The notes below the pieces were generated by a model. That model was not told where the DNA came from, did not search any database, and worked only from the letters and a program-made list of their open reading frames with translations. The translations under genes and the position numbers were made by a program. From JANWXD01 sp037446115 (GTDB lineage Bacteria; Acidobacteriota; Terriglobia; Bryobacterales; Bryobacteraceae), in assembly GCA_037446115.1 (NCBI GenBank), contig JBBIJF010000022.1:7842-71841 (forward strand): a stretch of 64,000 nt of DNA, given 5' to 3'. Below, piece by piece: positions 26,677-34,683 of this stretch; position 1 is the stretch's first letter, and each line of letters starts with the position of its first letter.

Positions 26677-27735
26677 ATGGCGCGCCTGAAACTCGGTATC
26701 CCGTTCGCCATCCTGCTGGCCGCCGCCTGGGCGGCGGCCACGAGGTCGCCCGCCGCGACGGCCGCGAGCGGTCAGGGCAAGCTGCGCTTCCGGGTGTTGT
26801 ACACCGCATCGCACTTGCCCTCGGAGGCTGCGAAGGTCCTGCCCCAGGCCCATGGAGGTTTCGCTGTGGACCGGCGCCCGGGCCGGGGCGAAATCTACTT
26901 TGCATTGAAGGGCGCCGGAATCCTGCAAATCAGCGCGGAGTTGTCCCGCGTCCGGCTGCTTGAAACACCCGCCGAACTCAAAAACACCAACCTCCACAAC
27001 ACCGCCATCTGGTATACGCGCTCGGGAGCGGCATACCTAAGCTTCGCCGCGAATGAGGCCGGTCGCATCTACACCGTAAGTCTCGACGGCAGACTGGTTC
27101 ACACCCTGCCGCCTCCGACGCCGGGAACCGATTTGGGCCACCCGGCGGCGAACGACTACCTTGCCGGGGCGGGTAACTTTGTGCCGACCGACATCGCGGA
27201 ACTGGAGGAGCGGTTCTACATCACCACCGGTTACTCCAACCTCGATTTCGTATTGACGGCCCGCCTCGCCGCAGCCGGTCCGGTCCGCATCGAGTGGTCC
27301 GATTTAGCCTTCGGAGGGCGAGGCTCCGCGCCCGGGCAGTTCGGCACCGGCCACGGCATTGCGGTCCCTCCCGGAACCCGGTTCCTCGAAGTGGCCGACC
27401 GTCCCAACTCCGAGATCGACCGCTTCACCCGCTACGGACAGTACGTCGGAACGCTCAAGACGCCGCCCGGCTCCCTGCCGTGCGACATTGACTATTCCGG
27501 GCGCTACGCAGTCGTGCCGGCTCTGGACGGCCCGGATCGCAGTAAAGGCGCCCCCATTTACATCTTCGAAGACGGCAAGCTCGCCTCGACGATTCTACCC
27601 AAGGAAGAGCTGGGCTTGGCGAATTTCCGCCATGTCCACCATGCCGTGCTTGTGGAGCGAAACGGAAGGCTTTACCTGATCGCACAGGCCTGGAACCCTG
27701 GCGATTTCGCAATCCTCGAGCAGGTCTCCGACTAG
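26677..27735 (+). CDS. Secreted beta-propeller-like protein
   Basis: 352 residues from ATG 26677, giving a signal peptide (LGIPFAILLAAAWAAATRSPA). The body repeats short strand pairs of propeller type (GGFAVDRRPGRGEIYFAL, AGRIYTVSLDGRLVHTL, GTRFLEVADRPNSEIDRFTRYG, RYAVVPALDGPD), resembling NHL or SMP-30-like six-bladed folds, with GHGIAVPPGTRFLEVADR as the clearest blade. No catalytic signature can be named. An earlier in-frame ATG at 26614 would bury the signal peptide. It stands alone and diverges from the Trm112-msbA operon. Confidence 0.7.
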   Translation: MARLKLGIPFAILLAAAWAAATRSPAATAASGQGKLRFRVLYTASHLPSEAAKVLPQAHGGFAVDRRPGRGEIYFALKGAGILQISAELSRVRLLETPAELKNTNLHNTAIWYTRSGAAYLSFAANEAGRIYTVSLDGRLVHTLPPPTPGTDLGHPAANDYLAGAGNFVPTDIAELEERFYITTGYSNLDFVLTARLAAAGPVRIEWSDLAFGGRGSAPGQFGTGHGIAVPPGTRFLEVADRPNSEIDRFTRYGQYVGTLKTPPGSLPCDIDYSGRYAVVPALDGPDRSKGAPIYIFEDGKLASTILPKEELGLANFRHVHHAVLVERNGRLYLIAQAWNPGDFAILEQVSD

Positions 27736-27771
27736 TTCCCCTCAGGCTGTACCGCCCTCGGCAGAAGCCTC

Positions 27772-28350
27772 TCAACTGGCCGGACGATAAACCGCATCCG
27801 CTTGAGGTGCAGAAGGCGGGAGAGAGAAATCCCCCTGCACGGGGAATCGCGCAACCACCTGACCAGCATCACGAGCCTCACCTCCTACCCACAGGTCGAG
27901 CGAGCCGTGGTGGCGTGCTTCGGCGCCTACGCGCCCGCCCGGCAGCCGCTCCCCGCACAGCGCCGTCACCTCACGGCGCGCGCCAGGTACGGCCGGGGCG
28001 AAAAACCCGTAAGCAGTGGAGGCTCCTGTGTACGCCCCGTAGATGCGCAGATAGCGCCACAACGCGTGGTGAGTTCGACCGTGCTGGCGCTCTCGACCAC
28101 GACAATCGCCCGCGTGTCTACGATCCCCGCCACACCCTGGTATCCACCAAAACCACGACTTTCGGCTTGCCCTGCTTCAAAGCCTCCGGATTGCGGATCG
28201 CCTCGTTCAATCGCTGGATGAACGCGGTTTCGAACGTCACCAGGCTCTGCACCGGCACCGGTCGCGGCAGGCGCGGCGCCCCGGTGGTGGCGCACGATGG
28301 GAACCACCCTGTCTCGTCCGACTCCCTGGCCTGAAACAGCCGCCCTTCAC
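27772..28350 (-). pseudogene. Decayed gene, frameshifted
   Basis: No intact frame covers this 600-bp gap, but three minus-strand frames hold consecutive protein-like pieces. First, 28350-28118 without a start encodes a 75-residue piece (FIQRLNEAIRNPEALKQ then GKPKVVVLVDTR) ending in TAG. Next a second frame reads IVDTRAIVVVESASTVELTT. Then a third, below 28080, reads LWRYLRIYGAYTG and AYGFFAPAVPG. The order is colinear, as expected for one gene with at least two frameshifts and a lost 5' end. The YTGxxxxYGFFAP stretch recalls a membrane-associated family I cannot name. It directly follows the PepSY pair. Confidence 0.45.
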
Positions 28351-28937
28351 AGCACCGTCAACAGCGCCAGAAAACTTGCAAAACCCGCCGCCAGCGCCAG
28401 CGCGCCCCACCTCCGCGTCTGCCGCACCTGCCACCACATGTAGACCCCCGTAGCCACCCACAACACCATGGCCACTCCCACCACGTCCACAAGCACAGCC
28501 CAAGCGTCGTCGCCGAGAGTGGCTTGCCCGAATCCCCCGCGCGCGTGCATGCCCGTCAGGAAGTGATCCCAACGAAACTTCTTGTCGAGCACCACCAGAC
28601 GCCTCTCGTCGAGCAGATACCGGACCTGCGTGGCGTTCCAGAAATCAAACCGGTAGACATGGAACTCGCGAGGCCCCGGCCAGTACACCCCGAACGCCCC
28701 CTCAAGACCGAGGTCTTTGAGGATTTTGGCGCCGAAGGCGCGGCCGTCCCCGTCCGGAGTGACCGGCAAGTCGTAGGACCGCTCCAGGCGGGGAGTCCAC
28801 TCCGTCGGCCCGAAAAGGTAGTTGAACGGCCGCGGATGGTTGAACACCAGGGAGCTCAGCCCGTACATGAGGAACCACGGGAGCAACGACATTCCCAGGT
28901 AAAGATGCAAGCGCCGCACAAACGAGGAAAAGCGCAT
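28347..28937 (-). CDS. PepSY-associated transmembrane protein, copy 2
   Basis: 196 residues. Opens RRLHLYLGMSLLPWFLMYGLSS, the PepSY_TM-type first helix. A periplasmic PepSY-like section follows (about 55-115), then a segment with HFLTGMHARGG. Two C-terminal helices (about 140-195) include the GVYMWWQVRQTRRWG motif. It is homologous throughout to the gene just upstream, nine bases away. PepSY_TM proteins are often linked to iron-siderophore uptake and flavin reduction, but no partner enzyme is adjacent here. Confidence 0.78.
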   Translation of the reverse strand: MRFSSFVRRLHLYLGMSLLPWFLMYGLSSLVFNHPRPFNYLFGPTEWTPRLERSYDLPVTPDGDGRAFGAKILKDLGLEGAFGVYWPGPREFHVYRFDFWNATQVRYLLDERRLVVLDKKFRWDHFLTGMHARGGFGQATLGDDAWAVLVDVVGVAMVLWVATGVYMWWQVRQTRRWGALALAAGFASFLALLTVL

Positions 28938-28946
28938 CGTACCCCT

Positions 28947-29543
28947 TCAGATCGTGGCCAGAAACAGCACGAACAGAGCCAGGCCCAGCGCCGCGAACAT
29001 GAGCCCCCAGGCGCGCGTGGCCCGCATCTCCCACCACATCCACAGCCCGGAAAGCGCCCAGAACACCATGGCCGCTATGACCACATCCACAAAAAAGGCC
29101 CACAAATCGTCGCGAAGGTGCGGCTGTTCGTAGCCGCGGCGGCGGTGCAGACGCTCCAGAAACACCGGCGCGCGGAAGACCTGTTTTTCAATGACCAGCT
29201 TGCCTTCTGCCGGAAGATAGCGAATGCGGCGCGGGACCAGCGCGGCGGAGCGCACTACCGTGATGCCGCCGCTCGCCTCCGGTCCGTTCACCGTATGCGC
29301 CCCTTCGATTCCCAAATCCTCCAGAATGCGGGCCGCCACCGCGCGCGCAGGAAGACCGGCGGGCACGTCTCCTCCCCAGCGGCGCTCCGTCTCCTTTTCC
29401 CACACAACCAGAGGGCCGCCGTAATGGCGTTGAAACCACGCCCGGTGGTTCATCGCGATGGTGCTTGCGGCATACATGAGCATCCACGGCGCCAGAAACA
29501 GTCCGAGGTACATGTGGATCCGCCGGATGAGACGTGAAAACAA
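28947..29543 (-). CDS. PepSY-associated transmembrane protein, copy 1
   Basis: 198 residues with the same plan as its downstream paralogue: RRIHMYLGLFLAPWMLMYAAST at the N-terminus, a soluble middle with LERLHRRRGYEQPHLRDDLWAFFVD, and two C-terminal helices with GLWMWWEMRATRAWG. The start is TTG at 29543, preceded by GGGAGGTG. The tandem copies share about the same length and motif spacing, pointing to local duplication and possibly a heterodimer. Confidence 0.78.
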   Translation of the reverse strand: MFSRLIRRIHMYLGLFLAPWMLMYAASTIAMNHRAWFQRHYGGPLVVWEKETERRWGGDVPAGLPARAVAARILEDLGIEGAHTVNGPEASGGITVVRSAALVPRRIRYLPAEGKLVIEKQVFRAPVFLERLHRRRGYEQPHLRDDLWAFFVDVVIAAMVFWALSGLWMWWEMRATRAWGLMFAALGLALFVLFLATI

Positions 29544-29589
29544 TCGCCCACCTCCCGAAAGGTTAATCCCCTATCCTAGCCTGAGGAGG

Positions 29590-30525
29590 TCAGACCGCGG
29601 GAGCTCGATGCGGGCCCGCCAGGGAGGGATGTACTTTGAGCTCGCCTAACCGGCGCCGCACCGCCGCCGGCGGCAGCGCTCCTTGCTCAGTGATCACAGC
29701 CGTCACCAGACCGAGGGGCGTGAGATCGAAATACACGTTCGAAACACGGACCCCGGCGATGTCTTCCGAGAGGATCTCGTGAGGGTTCTCTAGGCGCTCC
29801 CAAACCAGCCTGCGCCCGGGCGGCAGACACTTGTGCGTGCCGGCGAGCACCAGGAACTTCCGGCGATGAGCCCGTGCGGCGAGAGCCAGCAAGGCCGTGC
29901 CGGCCTTGTTGAGCACTCCGTGGCGCGCCACCGTGTCGGCGCCGCTGAGCGCCAGCGACGCCTTGCGGAAATGATGATGTACGGCGGCATCGGCGATCAG
30001 CGTCACAGGAATTTGCGCTGCGGCAAGCGTCCGGGCCAGCGAGACCCCTTCGCACAACGGCCGGGACTCCGTGCAAATCACCGAAAAGCGCCGCCCGCTC
30101 CGCCACGCCCCAAGCAGGGCCGCCGCCACCGTGGAGCTGAACGAGTGCGTCAGCACGGTTCCGCCCTCCGGGATCTGTTCGAGCGCCGCGCGGGAAATGG
30201 CTTGGTGCGCCTCCGCGATCTTTGCCGTGTAACCACGGCAGACCGATGCTACGGCGTTGCGAACGGATGGAGCATCGCAGAGTCCTTCGATCGCAAACAG
30301 CACTCTATTGACCAAGTTGAAAATCGAGGCCATGGCCGGTTGCGCCGCCACGAGCAGGCGGGCGGTTTCGGCCAAAGCCTCGCGCAGGTTCGTCGCATCG
30401 GCGCAAGGAGCGGCGGCCTGCAATTCCACCGCCTCGGCCGCCTTGCGCGCCAGAGTGTCTGCTCCGCTGCGGTGGTCTGAGGCGATCTCGGCGACCCGGG
30501 CTGACACCTCCGGAGCCGGCCCCAT
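29590..30525 (-). CDS. eIF-2B alpha/beta/delta-family protein (sugar-phosphate isomerase-like)
   Basis: 311 residues from ATG 30525. Family features: an N-terminal helical half, then ILTHSFSS-type loop (VLTHSFSSTVAAALL), VICTESRPLCEGVSLAR, VTLIADAAVHH, SGADTVARHGVLNKAGT and FLVLAGTHK. Bacterial members of this fold include methylthioribose-1-phosphate isomerase and ribose-1,5-bisphosphate isomerase. The protein is shorter than MtnA and lacks its clear signature, so the substrate is open. It ends 46 bp before the start of the PepSY pair on the same strand. Confidence 0.8.
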   Translation of the reverse strand: MGPAPEVSARVAEIASDHRSGADTLARKAAEAVELQAAAPCADATNLREALAETARLLVAAQPAMASIFNLVNRVLFAIEGLCDAPSVRNAVASVCRGYTAKIAEAHQAISRAALEQIPEGGTVLTHSFSSTVAAALLGAWRSGRRFSVICTESRPLCEGVSLARTLAAAQIPVTLIADAAVHHHFRKASLALSGADTVARHGVLNKAGTALLALAARAHRRKFLVLAGTHKCLPPGRRLVWERLENPHEILSEDIAGVRVSNVYFDLTPLGLVTAVITEQGALPPAAVRRRLGELKVHPSLAGPHRAPAV

Positions 30526-30544
30526 CAACGCGACCCGAGGTGCG

Positions 30545-30709
30545 TCAGCTCTTCTTGGATGTCACGGCTGAAAAGGCCGCAACCTGCTGCTCCACCTTTT
30601 CGCTGCCGCAATGAGGACACTTGACGCCGCCTTTTTCCAGTTCCGAGATTCGCAGGACGATGTTGAACTCCTTGTTGCAATCTTTGCAGAGGAAGACATA
30701 CATCGGCAT
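30545..30709 (-). CDS. FmdB-family zinc ribbon protein
   Basis: 54 residues from ATG 30709, preceded by GGGAGG five bases upstream. MPMYVFLCKDCNKEF and VKCPHCGSEKVEQ form the two-knuckle zinc ribbon of the FmdB regulatory family. Short C-terminal tail. Probably shares a transcript with the eIF-2B-family gene 19 bp downstream. Role unknown. Confidence 0.85.
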   Translation of the reverse strand: MPMYVFLCKDCNKEFNIVLRISELEKGGVKCPHCGSEKVEQQVAAFSAVTSKKS

Positions 30710-30918
30710 ACCGACCTCCCTGAGAACCGGAAACAATCCTCCGCAGCTTATTCTAACGCGTTCTGATGTGGCGCACCCGCGGCAGCGGGTGGAGAGCCTA
30801 AAGGGTTCTCACGGCGAAGAGCCCGACCAGCCGGCAGGGAACCCGGAGCGTTCACCCTTCGATCCTCTTGCACCGGTCGCGGAAATATGATAATCTCGAT
30901 AGGGATTTAGGTATTGCC

Positions 30919-31665
30919 GTGGCCCCGCACGAGCACCTCGAACACAGCCAGCCCCAGCAGATCCTCCGCTGGGCCATCGAGACCTTCGGCGACCGCCTGG
31001 CCTTCGTCACCAGCTTCCAGAACACCGGCATGGTCATTCTGGACATGGCCGCCCGGATCTCCTCCTCGATCCGCGTCATCACCCTGGACACCGGCCGGTT
31101 GCCTGAAGAAACCCACCGCATGGCGGACATCGTGCGTGAGCGCTACGGATTTCAGGTCGAAACCGTTTTTCCGGACGCCGCAGAAGTCGAAGCTATGGTC
31201 CGGCGTTACGGTCAAAACCTCTTTTACCGCAGCACCACTCTGCGCGAGCTGTGCTGTCAAGTTCGCAAGGTGCGGCCGCTTGAGCGCAAGCTGCAGGAAT
31301 TCGCGGCCTGGGTCACGGGACTGCGCCGCTCCCAGGGGAGCACCCGCGCCGGCCTGAAAAAAGTCGAAGAAGTGAACGGACGGCTCAAGATCAGTCCGCT
31401 GGCCGACTGGACGCGGGACCAGGTGGAAGCATACCTCAGGGAGCACAACGTGCCCCAGCATCCCCTCTATGCTCTCGGCTACACTAGCATAGGTTGCGCA
31501 CCTTGCACCCGCCCGGTCGCCGACGGCGAGCCGGAGCGCGCCGGCCGCTGGTGGTGGGAACAGGATGCCGTCAAGGAGTGCGGCATTCACTTCTCTCCGG
31601 CCGGCAAGGTCCGCCGCGAGCTGGACATCACTTTGGAAACATTGCTTCGAGGAGCGAATGCATAA
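30919..31665 (+). CDS. cysH: Assimilatory adenylyl-sulfate (or PAPS) reductase
   Basis: 248 residues from GTG 30919; a TTG at 30868 is an alternative adding 17 residues. FVTSFQNTGMVILDM and VITLDTGRLPEETH are the PP-loop-type nucleotide site. RELCCQVRKVRPL together with GCAPCTRPV supplies the CC...CxxC set that binds a [4Fe-4S] cluster, so APS is the likelier substrate. The conserved C-terminal ECGIHF has the catalytic cysteine. A GATAAT -10 lies 25 nt upstream of the GTG. It overlaps cysC and heads the operon. Confidence 0.88.
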   Translation: MAPHEHLEHSQPQQILRWAIETFGDRLAFVTSFQNTGMVILDMAARISSSIRVITLDTGRLPEETHRMADIVRERYGFQVETVFPDAAEVEAMVRRYGQNLFYRSTTLRELCCQVRKVRPLERKLQEFAAWVTGLRRSQGSTRAGLKKVEEVNGRLKISPLADWTRDQVEAYLREHNVPQHPLYALGYTSIGCAPCTRPVADGEPERAGRWWWEQDAVKECGIHFSPAGKVRRELDITLETLLRGANA

Positions 31666-32209
31666 AGGCTTTACCATCTGGTTTACCGGCTTGTCGGGAG
31701 CCGGCAAGAGCACGATTTCTGAGATTCTCGCCAGACGCCTGCGCGAGGCCGGCGCCAAAGTGGAGGTCCTCGACGGAGATGTCGTGCGCACGCACCTTTC
31801 CAAGGGCCTCGGTTTCAGCAAAGAGGACCGCGACACGAACATCCGGCGCATCGGTTTCGTCTGCGAGCTCCTCTCGCGCAACGGGGTGATCGCCATCGCC
31901 GCCGCCATCTCGCCCTACCGCGCGATCCGCGATGAGATCCGCTCCAAAATTCCCAACTTTGTGGAGGTCTACGTGAAGTGCCCGCTCGAGGTTCTCATCG
32001 AGCGGGATGTCAAAGGGCTGTACAAAAAGGCCTTGAACGGCGAAATCCCGCAGTTTACCGGAATATCGGATCCTTACGAGCCGCCTTTGAATCCCGAGGT
32101 GGTCATTGACTCTTCTGTCGAAACTCCCGACGAGAGCGCCCAGAAGGTCTGGGATAAGCTGGAAGAGATGGGGCTGATCTCGTTCAGCCGGGAGCCGGCA
32201 GAAATTTGA
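31658..32209 (+). CDS. cysC: Adenylyl-sulfate kinase
   Basis: 183 residues from ATG 31658, with GGAG five bases before it, overlapping the cysH end by eight bases. P-loop WFTGLSGAGKST, DGDVVRTHLSKGLGFSKEDRDTNIRRI and the AAISPYRAIRDEIR segment are typical of APS kinase, which makes PAPS from APS and ATP. Having APS reductase and APS kinase on one message implies both reductive assimilation and a PAPS supply for sulfotransferases. Genes for ATP sulfurylase are not in the window. Confidence 0.93.
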   Translation: MHKGFTIWFTGLSGAGKSTISEILARRLREAGAKVEVLDGDVVRTHLSKGLGFSKEDRDTNIRRIGFVCELLSRNGVIAIAAAISPYRAIRDEIRSKIPNFVEVYVKCPLEVLIERDVKGLYKKALNGEIPQFTGISDPYEPPLNPEVVIDSSVETPDESAQKVWDKLEEMGLISFSREPAEI

Positions 32210-33069
32210 TAGACCTCCACACCCATACCGACGAATCCGACGGCAGTCTCTCCCCGGCCGAGCTCGTGACCCACGCGGCCGCCATGGGCCTGGAGGCGCT
32301 GGCCATCTGCGACCACGATACCCTGGCCGGTTTCGACAAGGCCGTACCGGCGGCGCAGGCCGTGGGTCTCGATCTTGTCTGCGGCATCGAACTCAGCACC
32401 AAGCTGCAAACCCGGCCCGGGATGCGCCCGAAGACGGTTCACCTCCTCGGCTACTTTCTCAACGGACCGGCGCCCGATTCCTTTCGCCAGTGGCTGGGGA
32501 GCATCCAGCAGGCGCGCCGTGACCGCAACCGCCGCTTGATCGAAAAGCTGAACGCTCTTGGCGTCGCCATCACGCTGGAGGAAGTGGAGGCCCTCGGGCG
32601 GAACCTCACCGGGCGCCCTCACTTTGCTCAGGTCATGGTCGCCAAGGGCTACGTCCGCAGCGTGCAGCAGGCCTTCGACGAGTATCTGGACGAGTCGGCG
32701 AAGGCGTACGTATACCGCGAGGAACCTTCCTTCGCCGAGGGTGTGCGCCGCATCCGCCAGGCCGGCGGTCTCACCAGCCTGGCTCATCCGCTGCGCCTCA
32801 TCAAGAACCATGACGGGGAGTTCGATGCGCTGCTCGGGCAGATGGTGGAGACGGGGCTCGACGCCATCGAGGTCTACTACAGCGAGCACGGACCCGGCGA
32901 CGTCGCCCGCTTCCTCGATCTGGCACGCCGCTACGGGCTTGCCGTGACGGGAGGCTCGGACTTCCACGGCAAAGCCAAACCCGCGATCGAGCTCGGCCGG
33001 GGGCTGGCAGGGAATCTGTCAATCCCCAGGCGCGTGCTGGACGAGCTCCGCGCGCGGGTCTCCGGTTAA
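32206..33069 (+). CDS. PHP-domain phosphoesterase (3',5'-nucleoside bisphosphate phosphatase-like)
   Basis: 287 residues, TTG start at 32206 overlapping the cysC stop by four bases. The metal-binding PHP motifs are DLHTHTDESDGS, CDHDTLAGF, a GIELST patch, SLAHP and GSDFHG, matching the YciV/Cv1693 type that removes the 3'-phosphate of pAp and acts on short 5'-RNA. pAp is the by-product of PAPS-dependent sulfation, so its position immediately after cysC is functionally sensible. Its end overlaps the convergent ygfZ by 51 bp. Confidence 0.85.
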   Translation: MIDLHTHTDESDGSLSPAELVTHAAAMGLEALAICDHDTLAGFDKAVPAAQAVGLDLVCGIELSTKLQTRPGMRPKTVHLLGYFLNGPAPDSFRQWLGSIQQARRDRNRRLIEKLNALGVAITLEEVEALGRNLTGRPHFAQVMVAKGYVRSVQQAFDEYLDESAKAYVYREEPSFAEGVRRIRQAGGLTSLAHPLRLIKNHDGEFDALLGQMVETGLDAIEVYYSEHGPGDVARFLDLARRYGLAVTGGSDFHGKAKPAIELGRGLAGNLSIPRRVLDELRARVSG

Positions 33070-33996
33070 CGAAATCACACGCCCCGGACGCCCGTCGCAC
33101 TCCAGCACGGTCCCCGCCGCGGCGTGCCCCGCGCGTACATACGCCAGTGCGATAACCTTGCCGATCGCAGGCGCCAAGGCCGCCGAGGTCACTTCCCCGA
33201 CCGGCGTCCCGCCGGCGAGCACCGCAACTCCGCGCTGCGGCGCGGTCTCCGCCTCAAGCAGCAGCCGCACCAGCAGGCGGTTCACGTGCCCCCGCGAACG
33301 AATCCGCTCGACGATCTCCTGACCCAGATAGCAGCCCTTGCTGAAGTGAATCGCATGCAACTGCTGTGTCTCCTGCGGAAGATGCTGCTCGGTGATGTCC
33401 TCCCCGTAGCGCGGCTTGCCATGCTCCAGGCGCACGGCCGTAGCCGCCCCGGTACCGGCAGCCGCGGCGCCCGCCCGCTCCAGCGCCTCGATCAGCCGAG
33501 CTTTCTCCGCTGGAGGAAGCATCACGAAGAAACCTTCCCCGCCGGTGTAAGTTGCCCTCGCCACCAGATACGCACCCCAGGCCGCGTGTGCGAACGGCGC
33601 CGCCGGAACGGGCGCCCCTAAGGATGCGAGCACCGCGCCCGCCTTCGGCCCTTCCAGCGCGATCGTCGCAAGGCGGGAGGTTGCCTCTTCCAGCGTCACA
33701 TCATCCGCAATGATGTAGCGGTCTATGTGGGCGTAGAGCTTCGCCGCCGTCTCCGGCTCGGTGTCCACCACGAAGTGATCCTCGAAACAGAACACGTGGG
33801 CGTCGGCCAGAATATGCCCCTGAGCGTCCAGAAAGAAGGCATAGCAACCCTCGCCGGGCCGCAGCTCGTGGATGTGATTCGTACACAGCGCATGGAGCAG
33901 GCGCGCCCGATCCTCGCCACGGACAAGGATCTTGCCCCGTGCCGAAAGATCGAGCCACCCCGCTGCTTCGCGCAGCGCCCGGTAGCCCTCTTCCAT
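33019..33996 (-). CDS. ygfZ: YgfZ-type folate-binding protein (GcvT-like)
   Basis: 325 residues from ATG 33996; a TTG three bases earlier is possible. Fold: LVRGEDRARLLHALCTNHI at the start, and the YgfZ signature KGCYLGQEIVERIRSRGHVNR around residues 220-240. YgfZ assists Fe-S enzyme maturation, including MiaB-type tRNA modification, in a folate-dependent way. A TATACT -10 lies seven bases before the ATG with no Shine-Dalgarno sequence, suggesting a leaderless message. The last 51 bp overlap the end of the PHP gene. Confidence 0.9.
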   Translation of the reverse strand: MEEGYRALREAAGWLDLSARGKILVRGEDRARLLHALCTNHIHELRPGEGCYAFFLDAQGHILADAHVFCFEDHFVVDTEPETAAKLYAHIDRYIIADDVTLEEATSRLATIALEGPKAGAVLASLGAPVPAAPFAHAAWGAYLVARATYTGGEGFFVMLPPAEKARLIEALERAGAAAAGTGAATAVRLEHGKPRYGEDITEQHLPQETQQLHAIHFSKGCYLGQEIVERIRSRGHVNRLLVRLLLEAETAPQRGVAVLAGGTPVGEVTSAALAPAIGKVIALAYVRAGHAAAGTVLECDGRPGRVISLTGDPRAELVQHAPGD

Positions 33997-34003
33997 CAAC
34001 CGA

Positions 34004-34013
34004 AGTATACAAT
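34004..34013. promoter_or_regulatory. Shared symmetric -10 for ygfZ (minus) and the hydrolase gene (plus)
   Basis: The sequence contains the palindrome GTATAC. On the minus strand it reads TATACT (34009-34004), seven bases before the ygfZ ATG. On the plus strand it reads TACAAT (34008-34013), six bases before the GTG at 34020. The two hexamers overlap by two bases. Confidence 0.6.
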
Positions 34014-34019
34014 CGGAGG

Positions 34020-34652
34020 GTGATCCACGAGATTCTGCCCGTGGGACTGTTGCAGTGTAATTGCTCGATCTTCGGCGACGAGCAGACAGGCGAGGCGCTG
34101 GTCATTGACCCCGGGGACAACGTCGGCGAGATCTTACAGCTTCTGGCGCGGCACGGCCTGCGCCTCACAGCCATCTTCGTCACGCATGCACACATTGACC
34201 ACATCGGCGGCGCCGCCCGGCTCAAGCAGGCCACGGGAGCGCCCGTCTACCTCAACGATCACGACCTGCCCCTCTACCAGCAACTGGACTGGCAGGCCGC
34301 CTGGCTCGGCGTCGCCGTCCCGCCCCGCACCGAGGTGGACGTTTCAGCCCGTGACGGAGACCGGCTCCGCCTGGGCGCCGCCGACTTCCTCGTGCTGCAC
34401 ACTCCCGGACATACGCCCGGCAGCGTCAGTCTCTGGCTGCCGTCGGAGAAGAAGCTCATCGCCGGAGACACGCTGTTCCGCGATAGCATCGGCCGCACGG
34501 ACTTGCCGGGCGGCGACGGGCGCCTGATCCTGCTCTCCATCCGCGACAAGCTTCTGACGCTGCCGGAGGACACGCTGGTCATTCCGGGCCATGGCCCTGA
34601 AACCACCATCGGCCGCGAGAAGGAATGCAACTGGTTCCTGCGCGGACTGTAG
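34020..34652 (+). CDS. Metallo-beta-lactamase-fold hydrolase (glyoxalase II-like)
   Basis: 210 residues from GTG 34020. Canonical metal motif THAHIDHIGG, then HTPGHTPGSVSLW and GDTLFRDSIGRTDLPGGDG, with a final IPGHGPET. These are the ligands of glyoxalase-II/YcbL-type enzymes that cleave S-lactoylglutathione or related thioesters. A CGGAGG is directly against the start codon and too close to act as a ribosome-binding site. The TACAAT six bases upstream suggests a leaderless message. Confidence 0.88.
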   Translation: MIHEILPVGLLQCNCSIFGDEQTGEALVIDPGDNVGEILQLLARHGLRLTAIFVTHAHIDHIGGAARLKQATGAPVYLNDHDLPLYQQLDWQAAWLGVAVPPRTEVDVSARDGDRLRLGAADFLVLHTPGHTPGSVSLWLPSEKKLIAGDTLFRDSIGRTDLPGGDGRLILLSIRDKLLTLPEDTLVIPGHGPETTIGREKECNWFLRGL

Positions 34653-34683
34653 CCATCCATCCGCGCCCGCTCCACCGCCAACT

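Noticed and set aside
27802..28221. Plus-strand open frame in the decayed region
   Set aside because: Composition is unlike protein, while the minus strand has colinear protein-like fragments in three frames.
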